Source of the DNA: Parahaliea mediterranea
GTDB lineage: Bacteria > Pseudomonadota > Gammaproteobacteria > Pseudomonadales > Halieaceae
Assembly: GCF_017255185.1 (NCBI RefSeq)
Contig: NZ_JAFKCZ010000004.1
Span: 186,001 to 250,000 of the forward strand
DNA length: 64,000 nt
Direction: 5' to 3'
The notes beneath the pieces were generated by a model that did not search any database, was not told where the DNA came from, and saw only the letters and a list, made by a program, of their open reading frames with translations. Shown in pieces: positions 9,041-17,109 of this stretch. The translations under genes were made by a program, and so were the position numbers. Numbering within the stretch: position 1 is the stretch's first letter; every line of letters begins with the position of its first letter.

Positions 9041-9061
9041 CCACGCCGTTACACGGCGTGG
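9041..9061. repeat. Perfect 8-bp stem hairpin between convergent genes
   Basis: CCACGCCG and CGGCGTGG flank a TTACA loop in the gap between the convergent AraC and ABC-permease genes. No T-run is present, so an intrinsic terminator cannot be claimed. Confidence 0.45.
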
Positions 9062-9163
9062 ACAGCGTTGAGATCGCCCCGCGCTGGTCGCTGAGGACGG
9101 AGGAGACATGCAGATCGTCGCGCAGATGGCTTTCCGGTAATCCCGCTTCTATACATGCCGCGA

Positions 9164-10411
9164 CTAGCCGAGCTGCTGCTGCAAGGCGCGTCGATATGCC
9201 GTGATACCCGGTATCAACCCAATGGCCAGTGCACCGGCAACAATCGCCAGTAGATAGACCAACGAATCCGGGGTGATCAGGCTACTGTCGAAAAACAGAC
9301 TGAAACGCTCGGCCAGAGCATCCCTGGAAGCGCTGGTGGCCAGGGCCAGTAATGCCACGGCGGCCAGTGTCGCGCCGACTGTAATCAGCAGGGCCTCGGC
9401 CTCCACCAGGGCCAGTAGAAACCAGGGCGAGGCACCGATGGCGCGCATGACCGCGATCTCCCGCTGGCGCTCGCGAATCGAGGCCAGCAGCATGGCGGCA
9501 AGCCCCAGCAGGGAGGCGAGCAGCACCAGCGCGGAGATCAGTCGCAGGGTGTTTTCCATCACCGCCATCATCTGCCACAGCTGGGTAAGGGTCACGCCGG
9601 GCAGGATGGCCGTCAGGGGTTCCCCCGGGTAGGTGTTGATCTGCCGCTGCAGGCGGAAGGTCGCGAGCCGGGATTTCAGGCCGACCATGAAGGCGGTGAT
9701 GCTTTCCGGCGTCAGGTCTTGCTCCTTTATGTTTTCCACCGTAGCCGGCAGGCCAGGCAGCTTCACTCCGCCCTGCCAGCCGATATGGATGGCTTCGATA
9801 CCCTCCAGGCTGACGTGCAGGGTCTGGTCCACCGGCGTGCCGGTGGGTTCGAGGATGCCGGCGACTCGGAAGGGGTTGGCGTCGTGCCGGCTGAAACTGG
9901 TGCTGCCCAGGCCGTGGGCGAGGGTCAACTCGTCGCCAAGCCGGTAGCCGAGAGTTCGCGCTACCTCGCTGCCGAGCACCACATCGAACAGATCGGAGAA
10001 GGGCGACCCCATCGCCAGCGCCAGTGATCTGCCCTGGCCGAAGCGAAAGTGGGTGAAGTAGTCGGTGGTCGTTCCCATCACCCGGTAGCCCTGGTGGGAA
10101 TCTCCCAGGGAAATGGGAATGGTCCAGGCAACATTCGGGTCCGCCGCGATATCCCGGTAGCTCTGCCAGGCGAGATTGTTGGTGGCGTTGCCCAGCCGGA
10201 ATACCGAGTAGAGAAGGAGATTGATGTCGCCAGTGCGGGCGCCGACGACCAGGTCGATCCCGGAGACGGTATTGCCGAAACTGCTCCTGGCCTGGTGGCG
10301 GATCTGTTCCACGCCCAGAAGTACAAAAACACTGACCGCGATCGCCAGGAAGGTGAGTACGGCGGAACCCCGGCGGTTCCACAGGCTGGATAGCGCGAGG
10401 CGGAAAAACAT
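9164..10411 (-). CDS. ABC transporter permease, MacB/FtsX-type, of the Zur-linked DUF3299 system
   Basis: The 415-residue permease begins MFFRLALSSLWNRRGSAVLT. It has one N-terminal membrane helix, a large periplasmic domain (about residues 40-270) and three C-terminal helices containing LLGLAAMLLASIRERQREIA and the FtsX-type MRAIGASP. The topology matches MacB/LolCE-type machines, which act on the periplasm rather than importing solutes. Its ATG overlaps the ATPase stop codon (TGATG), so translation is coupled. An ATPase, permease and DUF3299 set together with a DUF2796 protein matches the zinc-responsive PA4063-PA4066 operon known from Pseudomonas aeruginosa. The transported species is unknown. 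Confidence 0.88.
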   Translation of the reverse strand: MFFRLALSSLWNRRGSAVLTFLAIAVSVFVLLGVEQIRHQARSSFGNTVSGIDLVVGARTGDINLLLYSVFRLGNATNNLAWQSYRDIAADPNVAWTIPISLGDSHQGYRVMGTTTDYFTHFRFGQGRSLALAMGSPFSDLFDVVLGSEVARTLGYRLGDELTLAHGLGSTSFSRHDANPFRVAGILEPTGTPVDQTLHVSLEGIEAIHIGWQGGVKLPGLPATVENIKEQDLTPESITAFMVGLKSRLATFRLQRQINTYPGEPLTAILPGVTLTQLWQMMAVMENTLRLISALVLLASLLGLAAMLLASIRERQREIAVMRAIGASPWFLLALVEAEALLITVGATLAAVALLALATSASRDALAERFSLFFDSSLITPDSLVYLLAIVAGALAIGLIPGITAYRRALQQQLG

Positions 10412-11073
10412 CAGTGACAGCCTTCCGCCCGGTTGATATCCGCCAGGGCCTCGGTTCTGGAAAAGCGATCCGCCAGTGCCAGGTCGTGGCTGACAAACAC
10501 CAGCGCGGTGCGACACTCCCCGGCCTGGTTCAGCAGCAGCGACAGGAAAGCATCGCGATTTTCCCGGTCCAGCGCCGAGGTGGGTTCATCCGCTATCAAC
10601 AAGGCGGGACGATTGACCAGGGCCCGGGCGATCGCCACCCGCTGTTGCTGGCCGATGCTGAGGCGCGAGGCGCTCTGGTGGTGTTGCTCCTCGGCAAGCC
10701 CCAGTGCGAGCAGCAGTTCCCTGGCCCGGCCGCTGGCCCCGGTGGCGCCGGCAAACCCCGCTGCCAGGCGAATATTGTCCACGGCGCCCAGGTAGGGGAT
10801 GAGGTTGAACTGCTGGAACACCACCCCGATATGGCGGGCGCGCCACTTGTCGCGTTGCCGGGCTCCGAGCGTGTTGATCGCCTTACCCTGCACCTCGATG
10901 GTTCCGCTGTCCGGTAGCAGGATGCCCGCGAGCAGGTTCAGCAGGGTGGATTTGCCGGCTCCCGACGGGCCGTGGAGGAAGATCCGCTCGCCGGTTTCGA
11001 CGGTCCATCGGGGGATATCCAGTATTGGCGCTTTGTCGTAGTGAAAACGGAGGTTTTGTACAGATACCACCAA
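10411..11073 (-). CDS. ABC transporter ATP-binding protein (LolD/MacB-like)
   Basis: The 220-residue ATPase has Walker A GPSGAGKS (about residues 35-42), Q-loop FQQFNLIP, the signature LSIGQQQR, Walker B LLIADEP and the switch His in FVSHD. It is of the MacB/LolD length and energises the overlapping permease. The start is either TTG 11073, spaced 8 bp from GGGAG, or GTG 11070. It is divergent from the DUF3299 gene, and the 111-bp gap presumably holds promoters for both. In known relatives this transporter is induced on zinc starvation. A recognisable Zur palindrome is not present in this particular gap. Confidence 0.9.
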   Translation of the reverse strand: MVVSVQNLRFHYDKAPILDIPRWTVETGERIFLHGPSGAGKSTLLNLLAGILLPDSGTIEVQGKAINTLGARQRDKWRARHIGVVFQQFNLIPYLGAVDNIRLAAGFAGATGASGRARELLLALGLAEEQHHQSASRLSIGQQQRVAIARALVNRPALLIADEPTSALDRENRDAFLSLLLNQAGECRTALVFVSHDLALADRFSRTEALADINRAEGCH

Positions 11074-11184
11074 GGCCCGGGCTCCCGTAACAGTATCGCG
11101 AATGGTGTTGGGATACGATATAACTTACCATAACGACGGGCCCGCTGTTTGGCTTTTTTGTGACATCCGGAAGAGGAAGGCGTT

Positions 11185-11796
11185 TTGCTACAGTCGCAAC
11201 TATCTTTTTTGACGCGGTTCGCCAGTGTCCTGACTTTGCTGCCACTATTGTCGCTGTGTGCGGGTTTCGCGCAGGCCCAGGAGGAAAAGGCGACGGAGGG
11301 CGATGGCTACCGCACCATCGAATGGATCGATTTGATGCCGGAGGACGACCTGGACGCTCTGCTCAATCCGCCCGAATCATTGAACAACATTGCCGATGGC
11401 TCGGCAGAGGACCAGATCGCCAGCCAAATGCAATTGGCCATCGAGCAAGCCAGTGACAGCCGCTATCAGCAGGCATTGATATCGACCCGGGTAGTGTCGA
11501 CGTTTGATGGCCAGGCAATACGGCTGCCGGGTTTTATCGTACCCCTGGAGTTTGGTGAAGAACAGCGGGTCACCAAGTTTTTCCTGGTACCGTATTTTGG
11601 CGCGTGCATCCATATGCCGCCACCGCCGCCCAACCAAATCGTTTATGCTGAGTACGATGAAGGTTTCCAGCTACAGTCGGTTTACGAACCGTTTTGGCTG
11701 TCGGGCCAGCTCAGCACGACGACCACCGAGAACGAGCTCGCCACCGCCGCCTATGCCATCGCGGTGGAGCGGGTCGAGCCCTACACCGAAGAGTAA
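11185..11796 (+). CDS. DUF3299 family periplasmic protein
   Basis: The 203-residue protein starts at TTG 11185, well spaced after AAGAGGAAGG. Its signal peptide (residues 1-32) ends near GFAQAQ. The DUF3299 core follows: IRLPGFIVPLEFGEEQRVTKFFLVPYFGACIHMPPPPPNQ, in which Cys-Ile-His and the Pro-rich turn are the conserved features. DUF3299 proteins accompany MacB-like ABC transporters in Zur-regulated operons (PA4066 type), so a periplasmic metal-handling partner is likely. Its 3' end overlaps the convergent COG0523 gene by 16 bp. The biochemical role is unknown. Confidence 0.85.
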   Translation: MLQSQLSFLTRFASVLTLLPLLSLCAGFAQAQEEKATEGDGYRTIEWIDLMPEDDLDALLNPPESLNNIADGSAEDQIASQMQLAIEQASDSRYQQALISTRVVSTFDGQAIRLPGFIVPLEFGEEQRVTKFFLVPYFGACIHMPPPPPNQIVYAEYDEGFQLQSVYEPFWLSGQLSTTTTENELATAAYAIAVERVEPYTEE

Positions 11797-12815
11797 GGGC
11801 TATTGGCCAGCACACACTCGAGCAGTTCCGCTTCCAGGGTTTCGAATGAATACGCGTCGCTACTGATACACTCGACACGGCTGTCCACGCAGTCGTCCAG
11901 TTCGACCGCGGTCAGCACGTTGTCGGCCTTGTTGTAGGCGGTAATGCCCTGGTCGGTGATAAATACCCCTTTGACCCGCTCCGCATCGACGCCAAGTAGC
12001 AGGGCGTAGAGCTTGCGCGCGTCGAAGGTCCACCCGGGGTTGAATATCCAGCCCCGACTGAAAAAGCCTTCCCCCTTATTCTCAATACACAGGTAGCCCG
12101 TCTCGGGGATCTCGGGCGTTTCCAGGATCGATGACGAGGTCTTCCGTTCGCTATCGCGGTGTTCGTCGTGAGGATGCAGGGGGGCATGGTGGCCGGCCGG
12201 TGCCGCCAGCCAGTCGAGCCGCAATGCCCCCTGGCTTACCTGGAAGACCGATTTGTCCCCGAGATTCGCCGTGCGCTCCAAAAAGTCCAGTAGCGCGGGA
12301 AAGTCCGCGCTTTGGTAGCGGTCGGCCTTGTTGGCGACAATCACGTCGGCAATGGCTAGCTGCTGGTTGAAGGTGGGGTGGCTGGTATAGCGATCCTCGT
12401 GCACCTTGCGGGCATCGATCAGCGTGATGGTGGCCCGCAGGTCCAGGAGTTCCCGGTAGTAGTCAGTGCCCAGCACGGCCAGTACTTCCCGGGGATGGCC
12501 GAGGCCGGTGGGTTCGATCAGCAGGCGGTGTGGCCTGGCGCGGGCAAGTAGCCTGTTCAGGGCAATCTGCATGGGCAGTCCGGCGGCGCAACACATGCAT
12601 CCACCGGGTACCTCGCGAACAAAAATACCCGATTCCTCGGTTTCCTGCCCGGTGATCAGGCCGCCGTCGATGCCCACCTCGCCAAATTCGTTGACCAGCA
12701 CCGCCCAGCGCTCGTCAGCGGGCTTTTGCTTGAGCAAGTTCAGGATGGCGGTGGATTTGCCGACGCCCAGGAAGCCGGTAATGACATTGGTGGGGATGGC
12801 TTTCAGTTTTGACAT
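11781..12815 (-). CDS. COG0523 (CobW/ZNG1-like) metal chaperone GTPase
   Basis: The 344-residue GTPase has Walker A GFLGVGKS (14-21), the signature metal-binding motif CMCC (73-76), switch-like EFGEVGIDGGL, and the guanine-specificity motif NKAD. A His-rich stretch (HHAPLHPHDEH, about residue 210) could bind extra metal. COG0523 proteins deliver or traffic zinc or other metals to client enzymes using GTP. This is the second such gene in the zinc region and it differs in type from the one at 20.3-21.5 kb. It lies downstream of an M1 metallopeptidase and DUF6702 on the same strand, so the peptidase is a possible client (inference). Confidence 0.9.
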   Translation of the reverse strand: MSKLKAIPTNVITGFLGVGKSTAILNLLKQKPADERWAVLVNEFGEVGIDGGLITGQETEESGIFVREVPGGCMCCAAGLPMQIALNRLLARARPHRLLIEPTGLGHPREVLAVLGTDYYRELLDLRATITLIDARKVHEDRYTSHPTFNQQLAIADVIVANKADRYQSADFPALLDFLERTANLGDKSVFQVSQGALRLDWLAAPAGHHAPLHPHDEHRDSERKTSSSILETPEIPETGYLCIENKGEGFFSRGWIFNPGWTFDARKLYALLLGVDAERVKGVFITDQGITAYNKADNVLTAVELDDCVDSRVECISSDAYSFETLEAELLECVLANSPYSSV

Positions 12816-12866
12816 GGCGACTATTCGACAATACTAGAGTTTCAGGGAGAAGCCCGGGCCGGCGGC

Positions 12867-13367
12867 CTAGCGCCCCTGCCACAGGCTTTGCTCGGGACGG
12901 GCAGCGGTGAAAAGCAGCGTGTCCCGCGGCGCCAGCCACAGCGGACGCGCGCGATTGGTCTGGGTGCCTTCAACGTCCATCAGCACGGCGTTGTACAGGC
13001 TGAGGCGAAGCCCGGTGTCGGCGGCAATTGTGAAATAGAGCCAGGCTGCATCGTGGCCGATCTCCATGCCCAGCAGTCTGCCCGGGCGGAAGACTTCCCC
13101 GGACTCGCTGTGCAGCAGGAAACGCTCGGCCAGGTACGCGAGGGTTTGGCTGCGGACATCCGGGTTGTCCGCCAGCACCACTGTCTCACCCCTGCGCCAG
13201 GTAAGGGCGGTTTCCAGGTCCTCTGGCAGCACCCGCAGGGATACTTCCAGGGTGTCGCCGTCATCGTTCCAGCCGAGCTCGGCGAAACTGGTGTGCCAGG
13301 GGTGGGCGAGCGCCCCGGGCGCGCCGACAAGAAGTGCCAGGAAAATGATCAAAGACAGTCGGTTCAT
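12867..13367 (-). CDS. DUF6702 family periplasmic protein
   Basis: The 166-residue protein has a signal peptide (MNRLSLIIFLALLVGAPGAL, cleaved near ALAHP), so the mature chain would begin HPWHTSFAELGWNDDGDTLE. That start, and the following RVLPEDLETAL, match DUF6702, whose members are often encoded next to M1 peptidases. The His pair at the mature N-terminus (HPWH) could bind metal. It starts 9 bp after the M1 peptidase stop, so the two are co-transcribed. Its function is not known. Confidence 0.75.
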   Translation of the reverse strand: MNRLSLIIFLALLVGAPGALAHPWHTSFAELGWNDDGDTLEVSLRVLPEDLETALTWRRGETVVLADNPDVRSQTLAYLAERFLLHSESGEVFRPGRLLGMEIGHDAAWLYFTIAADTGLRLSLYNAVLMDVEGTQTNRARPLWLAPRDTLLFTAARPEQSLWQGR

Positions 13368-13376
13368 GGCAAATTC

Positions 13377-15734
13377 TCAATAAATGGGCTGTTCCCACTT
13401 CTCCTGCTCATCCCGGCGCATCGGGTTCGGTTCTTCCTTCTCCTTGAACAGCTTGAAGCGGCTGGTTTCGGGCTTGCGCGGCCAGGCGTTATTGGCCGTG
13501 TCGGCGTCGGCGGTACTGCGATAGGGGTCGAATTCAATGCCGGTGATTTCCCTGTCGGTAATAAACAGCTTGGTGACCTCGTTCGCATTGCGGCGCCAGA
13601 TTTCCGCGGGAATCTGCAGCTCTTCCACTTCGCCGTCGCCATAGGTAATGCGCAGGGGCAGGGGGGTTACCAGGCCGCCGATGTTGCGGAAGGTCACCGC
13701 GTAGAAGTTCTTGTCGACGCTCAGCAGGGCCTTCTCACGGTCCGTGAGGGACTGTTGCAGCTGCTCGTATTGGGCATAGTCCCAGGGTGTCACGGAGAAT
13801 TCGTCGCTCTCGGTGTAGAAGTCCCGCAGCTGGGGGTAGCGTTGCAGCAGGGTTTCAGCCTCCGCGTTGCGCTGCTGGCCGAGAGTGGGTTCCCGTTCGT
13901 CCTTCTGCGTTTTCTGCCAGGCTTTTTCCACCTCGGGATTGCCGGTGTCGAGCTGGTACAGGGCGATATTGTCCACGGCTACGTCCACATACTCGGTGCC
14001 GTAGAACCAGCCGCGCCAGAACCAGTCCAAATCCACCGCGGAGGCGTCTTCCATGCTGCGGAAGAAATCAGCCGGCGTGGGGCGCTTGAACTTCCAGCGG
14101 GTGGCGTACTCGCGGAAAGCGTGATCGAACAGCTCCCGTCCCATAATGGATTCGCGCAAGATGTTCAGTGCCGTGGCGGGCTTGGCGTAGGCGTTGCTGC
14201 CAAACTGGTAAATGGATTCGGAGTTGGTCATGATCGGCACCTGCGGTGCGCTGATCATATACTCCACGATCTTTTCGGGTTCGCCGCGGCGGGACGGGTA
14301 TTCCTCCTCCCAGGCCTGCTCGGTCACGAACTGCAGGAAGGTGTTCAAGCCCTCGTCCATCCAGGTCCACTGGCGCTCGTCGGAGTTGACGATCATCGGG
14401 AAGTAGTTGTGTCCCACCTCATGGATGATGACGGAAATCAGGCCGTATTTGCTGCGCTCCCAGGTCTTGTCGTCGGGCTTCTGCCTGACATCCCAGTAGG
14501 TGCCGTCTTTATAGGGGCGCGGTTTGTTGAAGGTGATCATCGGGTACTCCATGCCGCCCACCGGTCCGTTCACCGAGATGGACACCGGATAGGGGTACTC
14601 GAAGGTAAAGCGGCTGTAGACGTCGATGGTGTGGGCAACCGCGGGCGTGGAATACTGGCTCCACAGGGGTTCGGCTTCGTTGGGGTAGAAGGACATGGCG
14701 AGCACGTCGCGGGAGCCGCTCTTTGCCATTCGCGCGTCCCAGATGAACTTGCGCGAGCTGGCGAAGGCGAAGTCGCGCACATTCTCGGCGCGGAAGCGCC
14801 AGGTTTTTTTCACCGAGGCGCGGCTGCTCTCGTTTTGCTTTGCTTCCTCTGGCGTCACGATAAAACGTTGCTCGGTGGAGGTCTGGGCCTTTTCGTAGCG
14901 CTGGCGCTGTTTGCGGCTCAGAACGTCGCCGGGGTTTTGCAGCACGCCGGTGGCGGCCACGATATGGTCGGCCGGCACGGTTATGGCCACCTCGAAGGTG
15001 CCCAGTTCCAGGGTGAACTCGCCATTGCCGAGGAACTGCTTGTTTTGCCAGCCCTGGTAGTCGGTATAGGCCGCCACGCGGGGGTACCACTGGGCGATTT
15101 CGTAGAGGTAGTTCTCATCCGCCTCGAAGTACTCGTAGCCGCCGCGGGCGCCGACCGCCGTGGCGTCGATGATGTTGTGCTCCCAGGCCACGGAGAAGCG
15201 GAATTGCTCGCCGGGCGCCAGGGCTTCGGCCAGATCGATACGCAGCATGGTCTTGTTGACGGTGTAGTTTAGGGCCTTGCCGTTGGCGTCCTCTATGGCT
15301 TTCAGGTCCACGCCGCCCTCAAAATCCTGGCGTGTCAGCAGGTTGGCCAGGGTCTTGTAGGGGAATTGCTCGAAGTCCGGCGCGGTCTTGGTCAGCATGT
15401 CATCCGAGTCGGGCCGGAAGCGGTTCTGGTCGAGCTGCAGCCAGATATAGCGCAGGCTGTGCGGGCTCTGGTTGTGGTAGGTGATGGTCTCGCGGCCGAT
15501 CAGGCGCTGGGCGCGGTCGTCAATGGTCACTTCGATGTCGTAGTCGGCGCGCTGCTGCCAGTAGACCGGCCCCGGCGCGCCGGACGCCAGGCGGGTCTCG
15601 GTCGGGGTGTCCAGCAGGTAGTCGAGTTGGGCGAACTTTTCCGGCCCGCTTTGCCTGTCGGTGGCATGGAGGGTGGGGCTGATGCTGAAGGCGAGCAGTG
15701 CCAGAAGCCCTAGGGCGGTTCGTGTCGGGTGCAT
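13377..15734 (-). CDS. M1 family zinc aminopeptidase, exported
   Basis: The 785-residue protein has a signal peptide (residues 1-24, ending LHATD). A gluzincin active site is intact: HEVGH at 438-442 with the third zinc ligand Glu-461 exactly 18 residues on (HExxH-x18-E). The exopeptidase motif GAMEN is replaced by GGMEYP, as in several exported M1 relatives. The enzyme should cleave N-terminal residues from peptides in the periplasm or outside. It sits within the zinc gene series, immediately before DUF6702 and a COG0523 chaperone. A Zn enzyme in a zinc-starvation cluster is unusual unless zinc is delivered to it or it releases metal-bound peptides; this is inference. Confidence 0.88.
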   Translation of the reverse strand: MHPTRTALGLLALLAFSISPTLHATDRQSGPEKFAQLDYLLDTPTETRLASGAPGPVYWQQRADYDIEVTIDDRAQRLIGRETITYHNQSPHSLRYIWLQLDQNRFRPDSDDMLTKTAPDFEQFPYKTLANLLTRQDFEGGVDLKAIEDANGKALNYTVNKTMLRIDLAEALAPGEQFRFSVAWEHNIIDATAVGARGGYEYFEADENYLYEIAQWYPRVAAYTDYQGWQNKQFLGNGEFTLELGTFEVAITVPADHIVAATGVLQNPGDVLSRKQRQRYEKAQTSTEQRFIVTPEEAKQNESSRASVKKTWRFRAENVRDFAFASSRKFIWDARMAKSGSRDVLAMSFYPNEAEPLWSQYSTPAVAHTIDVYSRFTFEYPYPVSISVNGPVGGMEYPMITFNKPRPYKDGTYWDVRQKPDDKTWERSKYGLISVIIHEVGHNYFPMIVNSDERQWTWMDEGLNTFLQFVTEQAWEEEYPSRRGEPEKIVEYMISAPQVPIMTNSESIYQFGSNAYAKPATALNILRESIMGRELFDHAFREYATRWKFKRPTPADFFRSMEDASAVDLDWFWRGWFYGTEYVDVAVDNIALYQLDTGNPEVEKAWQKTQKDEREPTLGQQRNAEAETLLQRYPQLRDFYTESDEFSVTPWDYAQYEQLQQSLTDREKALLSVDKNFYAVTFRNIGGLVTPLPLRITYGDGEVEELQIPAEIWRRNANEVTKLFITDREITGIEFDPYRSTADADTANNAWPRKPETSRFKLFKEKEEPNPMRRDEQEKWEQPIY

Positions 15735-15776
15735 GTGTGGACCTTTTTAAAAAGAATCTGGAATAAGTGACATAGC

Positions 15777-15800
15777 GCTTATCTGTTATATGTATAAGAC
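15777..15800 (-). promoter_or_regulatory. Possible degenerate Zur-like site upstream of M1 peptidase
   Basis: On the minus strand TTATA-C-ATATAAC resembles the Zur core TTATAATATAAC but carries one extra base between the half-sites. It lies about 50 bp upstream of the peptidase start, in the 232-bp gap after merC, where an internal promoter is plausible. The spacing change makes the match weak. Confidence 0.3.
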
Positions 15801-15966
15801 GTAGGGGGTCGTTCGCACCTCAAGAAAATCTCCCTCGACGCTGGGTATTGGCGTCAAATTCGTGTTTCATGGGCTACGCGCTCTTTTACAGCGGGGAAGA
15901 TTCTCCGGGTCGCCGATCACCTGATACGGCGACCGCTCTCTGTAAAGGGCAGTTGGCTGCACTGTG

Positions 15967-16377
15967 CTATGGGTCGCCGGTATCGCAGTCGTCGCACTGC
16001 GCGCTTCCGCACAGGGCATGGTTCCGCAGGTGGCTGATGGCGACCAGTGACGCCCCTGACAGCGAGGCGATCTTCTCTCCGGCTTCTCCCAGCAGGTCGT
16101 GGCCAAAGAGTACCGCCAGGGTAAGCAAGGCAAGCCCCGGCAAGCCGGGTATCAACACACTCAGATGGCGGTGCCGCCGGCACCCCAAGGTCAGGGCGAA
16201 CAGGCTGGAGGGGATCACCGCCAGTAGCATCCACTGGTGGAAGCGCTCGTCGCCAACGGCGGTGCCGGCCAGGGCGGGCAACATGATCACTGCGATAGGA
16301 AGCAGCAGGCAGTGAATGGCGCAGACCAGCGAAAGTCCGATGGCCGCCTTGTCGACGTTCAGAGGAAGGGAAATCAC
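15967..16377 (-). CDS. MerC-domain small membrane protein
   Basis: The 136-residue protein has about four membrane helices and the MerC-type motif CAIHC in the first one (LVCAIHCLLLPIAVIML). A Cys/Asp-rich end (CGSAQCDDCDTGDP) could bind metal. The start was set at GTG 16377 because AAGGAG lies 5 bp upstream; an ATG two bases earlier is out of frame and stops at once. MerC-domain proteins were named for mercuric transport, but short versions are common in Zur-regulated clusters and may move zinc. It follows DUF2796 by 68 bp on the same strand, which supports a zinc role by context. Confidence 0.82.
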   Translation of the reverse strand: MISLPLNVDKAAIGLSLVCAIHCLLLPIAVIMLPALAGTAVGDERFHQWMLLAVIPSSLFALTLGCRRHRHLSVLIPGLPGLALLTLAVLFGHDLLGEAGEKIASLSGASLVAISHLRNHALCGSAQCDDCDTGDP

Positions 16378-16445
16378 ATGGTCTCCTTGTAATGGCCGTT
16401 TTCCTTTGCACGGCTCGGAGCGGTGGTGGCTCTGCTCATGGGGGG

Positions 16446-17084
16446 TCACTTGAAGACAAGGTGGGTCCGGGCATCGTCCAGTGTTGCCATGCCCTGTCGA
16501 CCGTTCACTATCCATTGCACCTGCAATGACTGGATGCCGGGGAAGCGGCCCTGGAGTTGGATCCACATCGAATCCAGCTCCTGCGGCCGTTCGCAACGGT
16601 AGCGGTAGCTTGCGCGGATATCGCTGTGCGGCCGGGCCTGGTGGTGCTGGTCATGGTGTTTGCCGCCGTTTTCTTCGGCGGCGCGATTTCCCCTGTCTAC
16701 CTCGCTGCCTGTGATCGATTCGCCGAAATCCACATGGTGCCCCTTCAGCCGGCACTGTGCCGCGCCGGTCTGAAAGAGTTTTTTGGTGTCCTGTAGTTTG
16801 TCCCTCGCATTGAGGATTGCGCTTTGCTGCTCGGGGCTGCTGGCCGCGCCTTCAAATCCCAGGAGGTTGACCGCCGGGGAGAGCAACTCGATTTCCAGTT
16901 GCTCTCCCTCGAGAGCCACCAACAACCCGGCGCTGCCATGGGCATGGGCTTCCTGGCTGACAGCGGCGGACATTGTCGGTACCGGGGTCTTCGCGCGGTC
17001 TCCATGGCGGCCCTGGGCAGCGGCGATACCCGCGTCCGCCGCGATACCCAACGTCACGGGTATCAGTAGTATGAAGGGCGACAT
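16446..17084 (-). CDS. DUF2796 family zinc-binding periplasmic protein
   Basis: The 212-residue protein has a signal peptide (MSPFILLIPVTLGIAADAG). The mature chain has a metal-binding-looking AHAHGSAGL followed by ALEGEQLEIELLSPAVNLLG and FEGAASSPEQQ, the DUF2796 hallmark. A central His-rich charged stretch (GGKHHDQHHQARPH) is present. PA4063, the P. aeruginosa member, is a Zur-regulated periplasmic zinc-binding protein. The ATG at 17084 has GAGGA upstream and comes 25 bp after the receptor stop, so the genes are co-transcribed. It probably accepts zinc after import by the receptor or passes it to the ABC system. Confidence 0.87.
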   Translation of the reverse strand: MSPFILLIPVTLGIAADAGIAAAQGRHGDRAKTPVPTMSAAVSQEAHAHGSAGLLVALEGEQLEIELLSPAVNLLGFEGAASSPEQQSAILNARDKLQDTKKLFQTGAAQCRLKGHHVDFGESITGSEVDRGNRAAEENGGKHHDQHHQARPHSDIRASYRYRCERPQELDSMWIQLQGRFPGIQSLQVQWIVNGRQGMATLDDARTHLVFK

Positions 17085-17109
17085 GGTCCAGTCCTCACGG
17101 CGCGAACGG

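Noticed and set aside
11111-11134. Possible Zur box between the ABC ATPase and DUF3299 genes (ATAAC-TTACC-ATAAC)
   Set aside because: The ATAAC elements are in direct, not inverted, orientation, and the match to the Zur core is only about 7 of 13 by my count.
12888-15272. Very long open frame on the + strand (about 790 codons)
   Set aside because: It is the antisense frame of the M1 peptidase and DUF6702 genes, a common effect in high-GC DNA; its translation has no recognisable motifs.
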